Positions 32,866 to 41,903 of a DNA stretch of 61,698 nucleotides are shown in pieces (position 1 is the first letter of the stretch; every line of letters starts with the position of its first letter). The translations under genes were made by a program, and so were the position numbers. The DNA is taken from positions 1 through 61,698 of the forward strand of contig NZ_RDSD01000024.1 in assembly GCF_003712195.1 (NCBI RefSeq), given 5' to 3'. The notes under the pieces were generated by a model that worked only from the letters and a program-made list of their open reading frames with translations, had not been told where the DNA came from and did no database searches. The stretch is from Proteiniphilum sp. X52 (GTDB lineage: Bacteria; Bacteroidota; Bacteroidia; Bacteroidales; Dysgonomonadaceae).

Positions 32866-34683
32866 TCACAGTTCTTCCCTCAATATTTTTTGTAAAAGAT
32901 AAGTGGCATTGAGATTTCTGGAAACACCTCTCTGTATTTTATAACTATACCGCTCTTCTTCGGAAAGAGATATCTCGAAACAATAATTTAGAAACAAGCC
33001 AGGCAGGTCATTCTCCAATTTTGCCAGTTCCAGGTCGTGGGTAGCGATAATGCCCGTCACGGGTAATTCCCTCATTTTTTTCAGGAACAATATCGAACCG
33101 TCAAGTTTATCTTTGGAATTGGTTCCCTTTAACAGTTCATCCAGAATGATTAAAGTATGTTGGTGAGAACGGCAATACCTTATCAGCTCCCTCATCCTTT
33201 CCAACTCCGCCTTGAAATAAGAGGTCCCCGATGAGAGATCATCTGTGTTGCGCATACTGCTGAATAAATGGAAAAGGGTGAAACTGAACTTCGAGGCACA
33301 CACATTCATGCCACTGACCGCCAATATATAATTGGCACCCACCGTGCGCAGGAAGGTGCTTTTCCCGGCCATATTGGCGCCGGTAATAATCAGAAACTGT
33401 TTTTTGATGATGAGTATGTCATTGTTTACCCGTTTTTCTTTGGATATAAACGGATGCCCCAACCCGGATGCATCCAGAAGAAGATCTGCGCGTGCCGTGA
33501 TTTCCGGCTGGATGAATTCAGGCAGATTAAACATATAGGTAGCCTGCGACACCCTCGCTTCCATTTCCGCCAATGTACTGATCCAGGATTGGAGATGACA
33601 CAGATAATTGTTTTTCCACCGGTAGAATTGCCGTAACAGGAACAGGTCCCTCAGAAAAAAGCCGTTGAGCAACACAAGGATATAAGCATTATGGCGCTGG
33701 TCAAATTTCTTCAACAGGATGGAAAGCTCCTTCAACGCTTCACGAGAGTTGTGGATGCCGAATAATTTCTCTTTTAAAGTCCTGTTCTGGGAAGCTTCAA
33801 AAGTTTCCTGATGCACGACATGCAACAAATCGGCATGTATCCGGTTATTTTTATGGAGAAAACCTATGTCGGCACCGACTTTGTTCAGCGCCTGGCTAAA
33901 GATCACCGGCAAGAAAAGCTGAATCATGAACAAGGTGACGAATACCGCCCAGGGCAGGTACCCCAACCATGCCAATATCAGCGATGTCAGGGTAATAGCG
34001 ATAGAGATACAGAGAAGGAGTAACCCTGTTTTGGAGGTCAGCAGGGTATTGTCACCCTTGTGGGTAGTGATCAGCCTGTAGTCATTTTTCTCTTCATCGA
34101 AACCTTTGCAGACAGCCATGAACTGATGCCTGAAATCATCTTTTCGCACCAATTCCGAAAGCGACTCCTGCCTTGCCACAATCTCTTCTTCGCTTTTCGG
34201 AATTGAACTCAGCTTCTCAGCCAGGATAGCACCTGCCTCATGCGTCACTGTCCGGTTGATCATATGATAAATGGAGTTCTCACCGAAAATATCCAGGTCA
34301 TAAGAATAGGCATGCTTTTTATCAATAAATGGTTCTCCGTTATCGAAAGGGCTGTAATCGCCATCCAGAAAACTGATTTCATCCGTGTACACTCGCTGTA
34401 AAGCCCCATGATAAGCCCTCTTTTGCAGATAGTGCTCATCCCACTTGTACAACAACGAGAAAACTGCAAGCGAAAGTGCGGCGAGGATAAAACAGATTGT
34501 CCTGTCCCATCCCCATCGATAGGTGGCAATCACCAGGAAAACACCTGTGAGAAAGAACAGCAGCTTCAGAAAAGGGAATATCCTTAACCGGGATCTTATC
34601 TTATTCAACGCTATACTATTCTCCTCTATTTTGCTTTTATAATAGTCCTTGTTCATTTCTTCAATCGATAAATCACTATTCAT
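32866..34683 (-). CDS. Membrane-anchored MutS-like ATPase
   Basis: 605 residues. There is no mismatch-recognition domain. The N-terminal half has membrane segments at ~33-52 (FLKLLFFLTGVFLVIATY), ~57-75 (ICFILAALSLAVFSLLY) and a long pair near 220-265. Then come the MutS core/lever helices and the MutS-V ATPase: Walker A GANMAGKST near residue 437, FSSMRNTDDLSSGTSYF, Walker B LIILDELLKGTNS, and the H-loop TGIIATHDLELA. Such membrane MutS-related proteins are common in Bacteroidota, function unproven; a role in mismatch repair is unlikely without the recognition domain. Monocistronic, divergent from proS. Confidence 0.85.
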   Translation of the reverse strand: MNSDLSIEEMNKDYYKSKIEENSIALNKIRSRLRIFPFLKLLFFLTGVFLVIATYRWGWDRTICFILAALSLAVFSLLYKWDEHYLQKRAYHGALQRVYTDEISFLDGDYSPFDNGEPFIDKKHAYSYDLDIFGENSIYHMINRTVTHEAGAILAEKLSSIPKSEEEIVARQESLSELVRKDDFRHQFMAVCKGFDEEKNDYRLITTHKGDNTLLTSKTGLLLLCISIAITLTSLILAWLGYLPWAVFVTLFMIQLFLPVIFSQALNKVGADIGFLHKNNRIHADLLHVVHQETFEASQNRTLKEKLFGIHNSREALKELSILLKKFDQRHNAYILVLLNGFFLRDLFLLRQFYRWKNNYLCHLQSWISTLAEMEARVSQATYMFNLPEFIQPEITARADLLLDASGLGHPFISKEKRVNNDILIIKKQFLIITGANMAGKSTFLRTVGANYILAVSGMNVCASKFSFTLFHLFSSMRNTDDLSSGTSYFKAELERMRELIRYCRSHQHTLIILDELLKGTNSKDKLDGSILFLKKMRELPVTGIIATHDLELAKLENDLPGLFLNYCFEISLSEEERYSYKIQRGVSRNLNATYLLQKILREEL

Positions 34684-34822
34684 TAGTTAAAGTCTATACT
34701 AACAGATATTTTGCAGGGTATCCATAGCCCAGAAGTATCACTTGAATTAAAAAACACGCCGCCAAAGATACAATTTTTTGAGGTTTCCATCCTCCCTCAT
34801 TTCACCTTAGCACATTAATTAT

Positions 34823-34830
34823 TATCTTTG
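34823..34830 (+). promoter_or_regulatory. -7 box upstream of the proS repeats (TATCTTTG)
   Basis: TATCTTTG matches TAnnTTTG. Transcription from here would place all three 72-bp repeats in the proS 5' leader (about 240 nt). Confidence 0.6.
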
Positions 34831-34850
34831 CACCCGCAAAGAAAATATTG

Positions 34851-35073
34851 GAACTATTTCGTTAAGCAAGTGCAAAGTGAATTTATTTACTTTGCCGAGC
34901 GCAGAAATAGTCTAATGTAATTGAACTATTTCGTTAAGCAAGTGCAAAGTGAATTTATTTACTTTGCCGAGCGTAGAAATAGTCTAATGAAATTGAACTA
35001 TTTCGTCAAGCAAGTGCAAAGTGAATTTATTTACTTTGCCGAGCGTAGAAATAGTCTAATGTAATAGAACTAT
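34851..35073 (+). repeat. Three tandem 72-bp palindromic units upstream of proS
   Basis: Units begin at 34851, 34923 and 34995, with a 7-bp start of a fourth at 35067, an exact 72-bp period with only a few substitutions. Each unit has an outer inverted repeat ACTATTTC/GAAATAGT and an inner one GCAAAGT/ACTTTGC with an AT-rich loop. The inner right arm (TTTACTTTGC) also resembles a -7 box. Units could act as RNA stems in the proS leader, as repeated promoters, or as protein-binding sites. The rest of 34684-34850 is AT-rich with no gene. Confidence 0.9.
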
Positions 35074-35079
35074 AACAAA

Positions 35080-36561
35080 ATGGCTAAAGAATTGAAGGAG
35101 CTTACGCCCCGCAGTAAAGATTACTCCCAATGGTACCTCGACTTGGTGATTAAAGCCGAACTGGCAGAAAATTCCGCCGTGCGCGGTTGTATGGTGATCA
35201 AACCGTATGGTTACGCGATATGGGAGAAGATGCAGCGTCAGTTAGACGACATGTTCAAGGAAACAGGACACATGAATGCCTATTTCCCGTTGTTCATCCC
35301 AAAGTCTTTTCTTAGCCGTGAAGCCGATCATGTGGAAGGGTTTGCCAAAGAGTGCGCCGTGGTAACACACTACCGCCTTAAAAATGCACCCGACGGCAGT
35401 GGCGTAGTGGTCGATCCGGAAGCCAAACTCGAAGAAGAACTGATTGTACGTCCCACTTCGGAAACCATCATCTGGAGCACCTACAAGAACTGGATACAAT
35501 CCTACCGCGACCTGCCGATTCTTATCAACCAGTGGGCCAACGTGGTGCGGTGGGAGATGCGTACGCGCCTTTTCCTGCGTACAGCCGAATTCCTATGGCA
35601 GGAAGGCCATACAGCCCATGCCACAAAAGAGGAAGCCATCGATGAGGCACAACGGATGATCAATGTCTATGCGGAATTCGCGGAAAAATATATGGCCATG
35701 CCGGTAGTGAAAGGATTGAAATCGGAATCCGAACGGTTCGCCGGCGCTATCGACACTTACACTATCGAGGCATTGATGCAGGACGGTAAAGCGTTGCAAT
35801 CAGGCACCTCCCACTTCCTGGGACAGAATTTCGCCAAGGCGTTCGACGTGCAATTCACTGACCAGGGCGGGAAACGCGACTATGTATGGGCCACCTCTTG
35901 GGGTGTTTCCACCCGGTTAATGGGCGCCCTGATCATGTCGCATTCCGACGACAACGGACTGGTGCTCCCCCCCAAACTGGCTCCCTATCAGGTGGTGATC
36001 GTCCCTATATATAAGAATAGTGAACAACTGCAACAGATCAACGAAAAGGCAGCCGGCATCATAGACCGGCTGAAAGCCCTCGGCATCAGCGTGAAATACG
36101 ACAATGCCGACAACAAGAAACCGGGATGGAAATTCTCGGAATATGAACTCAAGGGGGTGCCGGTACGTCTGGCCATGGGTGGACGCGACTTGGAGAACAA
36201 CACCATCGAGGTAGCCCGCCGCGACACTCTCACCAAAGAGACGCTGCCCTGTGACAATATTGAAAACCACATCAAGTCTCTGCTGGACGAAATGCAGGAA
36301 AACATCTACAAGAAAGCGGCGGATTTCCGCGCTTCCCAAATCCGCGAAGTGAACTCCTACGAGGAATTCAAAGTGGAGATAGAGAAAGGCGGATTCCTGC
36401 TCTGCCACTGGGACGGTACTCCCGAAACGGAAGAGCGCATAAAGGAGGAAACCAAGGCGACCATCCGCTGCATTCCGCTCGATGGAGACAAAACACCCGG
36501 TCAATGCATGGTAACGGGCAAGCCGTCGGCACAACGGGTACTCTTTGCACGGGCGTACTAA
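35080..36561 (+). CDS. proS: Prolyl-tRNA synthetase (archaeal/eukaryotic-type)
   Basis: 493 residues, the ProS3 (short, no INS editing domain) length. It charges tRNA-Pro with proline. Class II motifs: [24 protein letters not shown], motif 2 [23 protein letters not shown], and [14 protein letters not shown] with [12 protein letters not shown] as motif 3. An anticodon-binding domain (~290-390, [10 protein letters not shown]) and the C-terminal zinc-ribbon-like extension ending in LFARAY, where the terminal Tyr is conserved, are present. The leader holds the triplicated palindromic unit. menA follows 51 bp downstream. Confidence 0.96.
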   Translation: MAKELKELTPRSKDYSQWYLDLVIKAELAENSAVRGCMVIKPYGYAIWEKMQRQLDDMFKETGHMNAYFPLFIPKSFLSREADHVEGFAKECAVVTHYRLKNAPDGSGVVVDPEAKLEEELIVRPTSETIIWSTYKNWIQSYRDLPILINQWANVVRWEMRTRLFLRTAEFLWQEGHTAHATKEEAIDEAQRMINVYAEFAEKYMAMPVVKGLKSESERFAGAIDTYTIEALMQDGKALQSGTSHFLGQNFAKAFDVQFTDQGGKRDYVWATSWGVSTRLMGALIMSHSDDNGLVLPPKLAPYQVVIVPIYKNSEQLQQINEKAAGIIDRLKALGISVKYDNADNKKPGWKFSEYELKGVPVRLAMGGRDLENNTIEVARRDTLTKETLPCDNIENHIKSLLDEMQENIYKKAADFRASQIREVNSYEEFKVEIEKGGFLLCHWDGTPETEERIKEETKATIRCIPLDGDKTPGQCMVTGKPSAQRVLFARAY

Positions 36562-36612
36562 AAACCGAAAATTCATTTTTAGCGACGTGGATCTTCACTA
36601 TTCACTATCCCC

Positions 36613-37518
36613 ATGGCAACAGTAAAAGACTGGCTTTCCGCTTTTCGTCCGCGGACACTTTTCCTGGCTGTGGCCACTGTCGTCCTGGGAAGCGGGCTGG
36701 CCTTGCACGAAGGGAGTTTCAGTATGACCACCTTCATGCTCACCCTCCTGTTGGCTGTCTCCATCCAGATACTGGCCAATCTTTCCAACGATCTGGGTGA
36801 TTTTCAGAAAGGGACCGACACTACCGGTCGCAGGCAAGGGCCCACACGCACCTTGCAAAGTGGAAAGATCACACCCCGGGAAATGAAAGGGGCTATTGCC
36901 CTATTCTCCTCCATCTGTATCCTTACCGGACTTTCTTTGATTCTGAATATCATTGCTTATATTCACTGGTCTTCCGCGGCCATACTAATCGGCCTGGGAG
37001 GATTAAGCATTCTCGCGGCACTCTTTTATACGCTGGGAAAGCGCGCCTACGGCTATAGAGGTTGGGGTGACTTGCTGGCTTTTATCTTCTTTGGCCCCGT
37101 ACCGGTGATAGGTACCTATTTTCTTCATACCCACGGGTTCAGTTTTGAACCGGTCATGCCTGCCATTGGGATGGGACTTATCAGCACCATGATATTAAAT
37201 ATCAACAATATGAGGGATATAGAAAATGACAGAGCCTCGGGGAAAATCACCATTGCTGTGAAATTGGGGCTTAGCCGGGCAAAAGCATATCATGGGGGAT
37301 TGACCCTCGCCTCATTTTTCTTTTTTCTCGGATACAGCAATCTATACGAACCGGTACCTTGGTACCGCTACCTTTACCTGCTCATTTTTCTCTTTTTGTT
37401 CAGGATGATGGATGGCATTCGCCGGAAAAACGGCCATGCGCTCGACCCCTATCTCAGGCTTACATCGCTATCGGGATTTTTGCTGTCATTGCTGTTTTCG
37501 GCATGTATCAACATCTAA
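36613..37518 (+). CDS. menA: 1,4-dihydroxy-2-naphthoate polyprenyltransferase
   Basis: 301 residues, eight or nine membrane helices. It attaches the polyprenyl chain to DHNA in menaquinone synthesis at the inner membrane. UbiA-family aspartate motifs: NLSNDLGDFQKGTD near residue 60 and NNMRDIENDRASGK near 200. The start FRPRTLFLAVATVVLGSG is typical of MenA (not UbiA). Probably transcribed behind proS; 200 bp of unremarkable sequence follow before the next gene. Confidence 0.92.
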   Translation: MATVKDWLSAFRPRTLFLAVATVVLGSGLALHEGSFSMTTFMLTLLLAVSIQILANLSNDLGDFQKGTDTTGRRQGPTRTLQSGKITPREMKGAIALFSSICILTGLSLILNIIAYIHWSSAAILIGLGGLSILAALFYTLGKRAYGYRGWGDLLAFIFFGPVPVIGTYFLHTHGFSFEPVMPAIGMGLISTMILNINNMRDIENDRASGKITIAVKLGLSRAKAYHGGLTLASFFFFLGYSNLYEPVPWYRYLYLLIFLFLFRMMDGIRRKNGHALDPYLRLTSLSGFLLSLLFSACINI

Positions 37519-37775
37519 AGCGGACGGGGAACGGCATAAGAAACTCTCCCACCCGACCCTTGTCGAACCCATAAACAAAAGAAGCATTCACTTTGAATTC
37601 ATCTGGCAATTCCAATTGATAAACTCTGCCGGACTCGCTCCAGTTTGAATATGAAGTGACCGAGGTATAGTATAATTTTTACAACAGAAAAAATTTAACT
37701 CAATATCATAATTCAATTTTGCATTTCAATTATTTTGTTAACTTTGCGCTACTTACACATTCAATAATTGGTAAT

Positions 37776-39314
37776 ATGTTCGATAACAGCCAACGCGCTT
37801 TTATAGCCATTAACAATAGTGCGGAAGTATGCCTTGTACCCAGGATGGCAAACCGCCATGGTCTTATTACCGGCGCGACCGGTACCGGAAAGACCGTCAC
37901 CTTGCAAACATTGTCCGAAACATTCAGTGACATGGGAGTGCCCGTGTTTGCCGCCGATATGAAGGGCGACCTGTCCGGAGTGGCAAAAACAGGAGGCAAC
38001 AAGGAGAGTGTTGCAAAACGGGTTGAGCAATATAACCTGCCGGAAAAAGGATTCGAATACAAACCGTTTCCTGTACGCTTTTGGGACGTATTCGGCGAGC
38101 AAGGGCATCCGGTACGCACTACCGTCACCTCCATGGGGCCGCTGCTGCTGGAACGTCTGCTGGATCTGAACGAGACACAGGGAGCCATTCTTTCCATGGC
38201 CTTCCGGATTGCCGACGATAATGACCTGCTGCTGATCGACCTCAAAGACTTGCGGAAGATGTTGCAATATGTGGGCGACAACCGGACGCAGTTCACCACC
38301 CGGTACGGAAACATCTCCCCGGCAAGTATCGGCGCCATCCAACGGGGATTGATCCGGCTCGAAAACGAAGGCGCCGACAAATTCTTTGGCGAACCGGACC
38401 TGGAAATCACCGATTTCATCCAAACCGAACAAGGCAAAGGAGTAATTAATATCCTGGCTGCCGACAAGTTGATGAGATCACCACGGGTATATACCACTTT
38501 CCTGTTGTGGTTACTCAACGACTTATATGAAACACTTCCCGAGGTGGGTGACCTGGAAAAGCCCAAGCTGGTCTTTTTCTTCGATGAAGCCCACCTGCTG
38601 TTCAACGACATGCCTGCCTCACTACTCGAAAAAGTAGAGCAGATCGTCCGCCTGATCCGTTCCAAAGGCGTGGGTATTTATTTCTGCACCCAAAATCCGG
38701 CAGATATTCCTCAAACCATCCTTGGGCAGCTGGGGAACCGTGTGCAGCATGCGCTGCGCGCCTACACGCCAAACGACCAGAAAGCAGTACGAGTAGCGGC
38801 CAACACCTTCCGTGCCAATCCCGCATTCGATACCGGCGACGCTATTACCCAGCTCAACACAGGGGAGGCGCTTGTCTCGTTTCTTGACGAGAAAGGGGCT
38901 CCGCAAATGGTGGAGCGTGCCAATATCCTCCCGCCGCAGGGACAGATAGGACCAATAACGGTGGGTGAACGAGATCAGCTGATACGCAGCTCCCTGATTT
39001 ACGGCGTATACGAAAAACTGATCGACCGGGAATCGGCCTTTGAAATATTGTCCAAAAAACAGGAGCTGCTTGAAGAAGAACGGCGTCTCGCCGCAGAGGA
39101 AAAAGAGCGTGTCCGTCAGCAGAAAGAAGCACAGAAGGCTGCCCTCGAAGAAGAGAGAGCAAAGCGCACGGCAGCACGGCAACGGAAAGCCGATCAGGGT
39201 TATCTGGGTGATATCCTCAACCAGGTAGGAAAAAGCGTACAACGGCAAGTCAGCAACGAACTGGGAAAAACCATCACCCGCAGTATTTTCGGGACGCTTT
39301 TCGGAAAAAAATAA
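37776..39314 (+). CDS. HerA-like ATPase, DUF853 (YjgR type)
   Basis: 512 residues from the ATG at 37776. Upstream in-frame starts precede the TTAACTTTGC box and are unlikely. FtsK/HerA-fold ATPase: Walker [11 protein letters not shown] (~32-41), then [14 protein letters not shown], Walker [13 protein letters not shown] near residue 270, and the sensor region [11 protein letters not shown]. The C-terminal ~70 residues are a charged coiled coil ([20 protein letters not shown]). The family is widespread and its role unclear; a DNA- or protein-translocating ATPase is inferred. Confidence 0.9.
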   Translation: MFDNSQRAFIAINNSAEVCLVPRMANRHGLITGATGTGKTVTLQTLSETFSDMGVPVFAADMKGDLSGVAKTGGNKESVAKRVEQYNLPEKGFEYKPFPVRFWDVFGEQGHPVRTTVTSMGPLLLERLLDLNETQGAILSMAFRIADDNDLLLIDLKDLRKMLQYVGDNRTQFTTRYGNISPASIGAIQRGLIRLENEGADKFFGEPDLEITDFIQTEQGKGVINILAADKLMRSPRVYTTFLLWLLNDLYETLPEVGDLEKPKLVFFFDEAHLLFNDMPASLLEKVEQIVRLIRSKGVGIYFCTQNPADIPQTILGQLGNRVQHALRAYTPNDQKAVRVAANTFRANPAFDTGDAITQLNTGEALVSFLDEKGAPQMVERANILPPQGQIGPITVGERDQLIRSSLIYGVYEKLIDRESAFEILSKKQELLEEERRLAAEEKERVRQQKEAQKAALEEERAKRTAARQRKADQGYLGDILNQVGKSVQRQVSNELGKTITRSIFGTLFGKK

Positions 39315-39403
39315 GAGACTATTTGAATTTGTTTCCTCTTCCTTGTTTTGGCCATCATGGCAGGTATTTGATCCAAATAAGAGGAAGAAATATACAAAGA
39401 GTG

Positions 39404-39514
39404 ATGAGGCGGAACGTCATCCTCTTTTCCGGCACCATTGCCGCTAATATCAAGGTAGGCAATCGCAATGACACACCGACGACTGTTTTCATGGGCGCGG
39501 GGCCGGCGAGGTGA
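39404..39514 (+). pseudogene. Possible scrap of an ABC exporter ATPase
   Basis: A short frame reads RRNVILFSGTIAANIKVGN. It resembles the Q-loop stretch of MsbA-type exporters (xxVLFSGTIAENIRYGN) but has no Walker motifs around it. It sits in the 360-bp gap before the DUF368 gene. Chance resemblance is possible. Confidence 0.25.
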
Positions 39515-39568
39515 AATTTGAGCGTGATCTTTTCGTCATCTGAAGGTGCTCAAAACATATAAATATTA

Positions 39569-39610
39569 TATCTTTGCAACTATTTCATGCCTCCCGAGCA
39601 AGCGGGAGGC
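39569..39610 (+). promoter_or_regulatory. -7 box and perfect hairpin in the leader of the DUF368 gene
   Basis: TATCTTTG (39569-39576) matches TAnnTTTG. Just after it, GCCTCCCG (39589-39596) pairs exactly with CGGGAGGC (39603-39610). The stretch ACTATTTC and AATTATTTACTTT around the stem echoes pieces of the 72-bp units before proS. Confidence 0.5.
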
Positions 39611-39677
39611 AAATTATTTACTTTCTACTGGGGCGTGAAAACGACTGGAAGAAAAAACCATCATATAACAGGGAATA

Positions 39678-40592
39678 ATGAAGGAACAAGAGAGCGGGAT
39701 TATAAGAGAACAAAAACAGATTAACCCCGTGGCGGACTGGTTTATCCGTCTTCTGAAGGGTGTCCTCGTGGGGATCGGATTTATCCTTCCCGGACTGTCG
39801 GGTGGCGTGTTGGCTGTTATCTTCGGCATCTATGATCCGTTGATCCGCTTTCTTGCCGATATCCGGCGGAAATTCCTGAAAAATGCACTTTACTTTCTTC
39901 CCGTGGCAATCGGTGCCGCTATCGGGATCGTTCTCTTTGCCGTAGTGGTAGAAAAGGCTTTCGGCAAATATGCCGCGCTGTTTGTCTCTCTTTTCGTGGG
40001 ATTTGTGGCAGGAACTTTTCCGTCTCTCTATAAAACAGCCGGGAAGCAGGGAAGAAAATCGTCAGACATGGGCATTCTTATTGTCACCACGATCGCCATT
40101 TTTGCGCTGATGTTGGTCGGCGGACAACAACTTACCGAAGTAACCCCCAACCTCATGGTATGGCTCGGATCAGGGCTGCTGATGGGACTGGGACTGATCG
40201 TCCCGGGGATGAGCCCTTCCAATTTCCTTATCTATTTCGGCCTTTATGACAAGATGGCAATCGGTATTAAAGATTTTGATTTTGGTGTCATTATTCCGCT
40301 GATTATCGGGTTTATCGTCTGTGTGCTGCTCTTTGCCAAGTTGGCTTCCTGGCTTTTCAGGAGATATTACTCCGGCATGTACCACTTCATTCTGGGAATG
40401 GTGGTGGGCTCCTCACTGGCCATTTTCCCCACCGTAGTTTTCCCGGCATTCACCGCTGAACAACTTGCCGCGGCCGGGTTAACTTTTTGGGGAGCGTTGC
40501 TTATGAGCCTTCTGCTTTTCATAGCAGGCACCGTCGCCTCATGGCTCTTCAGCAAAGTGGAAGAGAAATATCCGAGGGAAGAAATGTTTTAG
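39678..40592 (+). CDS. DUF368 membrane protein
   Basis: 304 residues, 8-9 membrane helices. The DUF368 hallmark GIGFILPGLSGGVLAVIFGIYD appears near 31-52 and is echoed in the second half by MGLGLIVPGMSPSNFLIYFGLYD, so the protein is an internal duplication, as the family is. DUF368 (PopT) and DedA-like proteins have been proposed to recycle undecaprenyl phosphate; for PopT-type DUF368 proteins this is supported in other bacteria and inferred here. Monocistronic. Confidence 0.9.
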   Translation: MKEQESGIIREQKQINPVADWFIRLLKGVLVGIGFILPGLSGGVLAVIFGIYDPLIRFLADIRRKFLKNALYFLPVAIGAAIGIVLFAVVVEKAFGKYAALFVSLFVGFVAGTFPSLYKTAGKQGRKSSDMGILIVTTIAIFALMLVGGQQLTEVTPNLMVWLGSGLLMGLGLIVPGMSPSNFLIYFGLYDKMAIGIKDFDFGVIIPLIIGFIVCVLLFAKLASWLFRRYYSGMYHFILGMVVGSSLAIFPTVVFPAFTAEQLAAAGLTFWGALLMSLLLFIAGTVASWLFSKVEEKYPREEMF

Positions 40593-40599
40593 ACAAGTT

Positions 40600-41010
40600 T
40601 CACTCCTCTCCAGCGATCCTGATCCTCGGGTTTCTCCCTTTCAGCTCGGCTATCAGGCCGTCTATATCCGCCTCATTGACTCCCAGCACTTCAAAACCCC
40701 GTACCTTGTCGATGCGGAGTTGGTTCTTCTTTATTTTTTGCAATCCTATTATATCACCAATAGCTATTCTTCTGTTTTTTGAAAACAATTTCAGTACAAA
40801 ACGGATCTCCAAAAAATTCCGTTCAGTGACAGCATACTCCTTTATGGTGGTCGAGAGAATGAAAACAATGGCAAAAGCAAAGTAAATAAAATCCATCCAG
40901 ATTCTCTCGCCGTGTCTGAACCTGTAAATAACCACACCTAAGAGGAAGAGTGAAACAATTCCCCAGAAAAGATTCCCAAGTCCGTTGTCCGCTTTATATC
41001 TTTTTTCCAC
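40600..41010 (-). CDS. Small membrane protein with PH-like domain
   Basis: 136 residues. Two membrane segments at the start (11-27, GNLFWGIVSLFLLGVV; 39-55, DFIYFAFAIVFILSTTI) are followed by a beta-rich soluble part: YAVTERNFLEIRFVLKLF, RRIAIGDIIGLQKIKKNQ, RIDKVRGFEVLGVN. That order is typical of bacterial PH-like (bPH/DUF304-type) membrane proteins. It ends 8 bp from convergent DUF368. Function unknown. Confidence 0.7.
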   Translation of the reverse strand: MEKRYKADNGLGNLFWGIVSLFLLGVVIYRFRHGERIWMDFIYFAFAIVFILSTTIKEYAVTERNFLEIRFVLKLFSKNRRIAIGDIIGLQKIKKNQLRIDKVRGFEVLGVNEADIDGLIAELKGRNPRIRIAGEE

Positions 41011-41328
41011 AACCGTTGAATTAAAGTTATATTACTCCGGGAACACATTCGTTTGTTTCTGAATACTTTCCAAATATATTGCTCAAATATACACTTATTT
41101 CTGAAAAAAGGGTTTAAAAAATGAAAATAATCGGAGAATAGATCAACAGGTTGTTTTTGTCGACGAAACCGGCTTTTCAATGGACAAACCGTGTAATCTC
41201 ATCGATACAACACTGAATATATGACACTTAAATAACAAAAAAGGGTATTTTCCCTTTAAACTTTTGCTTACCTTCGGAGGTCATAAGAGCAGATCATATT
41301 TTTATTCACTTTTTAAAATGGATGTATT
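41011..41328. other. Intergenic region, divergent promoters
   Basis: AT-rich, no gene. A 36-codon plus-strand frame at 41110-41220 contains QVVFVDETGFSMDKP, similar to the VxxxDETGFxxxP start of IS630-type DDE domains; too short to call. CTTTAAACTTTTGC near 41260 may be a promoter for the gene at 41329. Confidence 0.4.
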
Positions 41329-41781
41329 ATGAAGAAGATTGTATTCATGGCGATGGTTGCCATATTCACCCTGAGTTTTACCCTTGAGGCTCAGGATACG
41401 ACAAGAAGTGGAAGGGACAACAGGCAGGATACCCGCAGCGGTATGAGATGGACGGCCAAGGAACGTGCCGACAATATGGAGAAGCAATTGGGACTGACTG
41501 CCGACGAGAAAGCGAAAGTGCAGGCTTTATTTGAACAACAGGATGCCAAACGGGCTGAGCAGATTGCCGAACAGAGAGCAAAGAGAGATGAGCAGATGCA
41601 GGATCGCGTCAAACGTCGCGAAGAGATGCAGGCATTGCGTGAAAAAGAGATGGCCGAAAACGATGCTGAACTGGAAGCTATTATCGGAAAGGAAAAGATG
41701 GAACAGTGGAAGCAGTATCGAGCCGACCGCCAGAAAGAGATGCGTAGTTCAAACCGCGAGGGAAGAAGGGGGCCTCGTTGA
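41329..41781 (+). CDS. Periplasmic coiled-coil protein (Spy/DUF4890-like)
   Basis: 150 residues. A signal peptide ends TLEAQ. The mature protein is very charged and almost entirely helical: MRWTAKERADNMEKQLGLTADEKAKVQALFEQQDAKR, then repeats of RxxRDEQMQDRVKRREEMQ. LTADEKAKVQALFEQ corresponds to the LTxxQ-type turn of Spy/CpxP-like chaperones; small DUF4890 proteins of Bacteroidota share this. Likely an envelope chaperone or stress protein (inference). Followed by a good terminator. Confidence 0.75.
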   Translation: MKKIVFMAMVAIFTLSFTLEAQDTTRSGRDNRQDTRSGMRWTAKERADNMEKQLGLTADEKAKVQALFEQQDAKRAEQIAEQRAKRDEQMQDRVKRREEMQALREKEMAENDAELEAIIGKEKMEQWKQYRADRQKEMRSSNREGRRGPR

Positions 41782-41870
41782 GGTTGAATAGGATGACCTT
41801 CACAAGAGGTATCCGACAACCGGCATATGAGCCTTCATTGAATCAATTAAATAACTACGGGTAAATTCGA

Positions 41871-41901
41871 AAAGCCGCCTCACACAACGGGGCGGCTTTT
41901 T
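41871..41901. terminator. Bidirectional intrinsic terminator
   Basis: AAAGCCGCC / GGCGGCTTT, perfect 9-bp stem, 11-nt loop, then TT. Serves convergent genes at 41781 and 41904. Confidence 0.9.
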
Positions 41902-41903
41902 GG

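Noticed and set aside
34851-35073. Regular repeats before proS as a CRISPR array
   Set aside because: The units are directly adjacent and identical throughout; there are no unique spacers and no cas genes.
35917-36576. 219-codon antisense frame over proS
   Set aside because: proS is unambiguous; the antisense product has no recognisable features.
37730-38665. 311-codon antisense frame over the HerA-like ATPase gene
   Set aside because: Serine/arginine-rich low-information product, a shadow of the codon bias of the real gene; no start context or conserved motif.
41110-41220. IS630-like VDETGF peptide in an intergenic region
   Set aside because: Only about 15 residues resemble the family and there are no ends or flanking frames; chance cannot be excluded.
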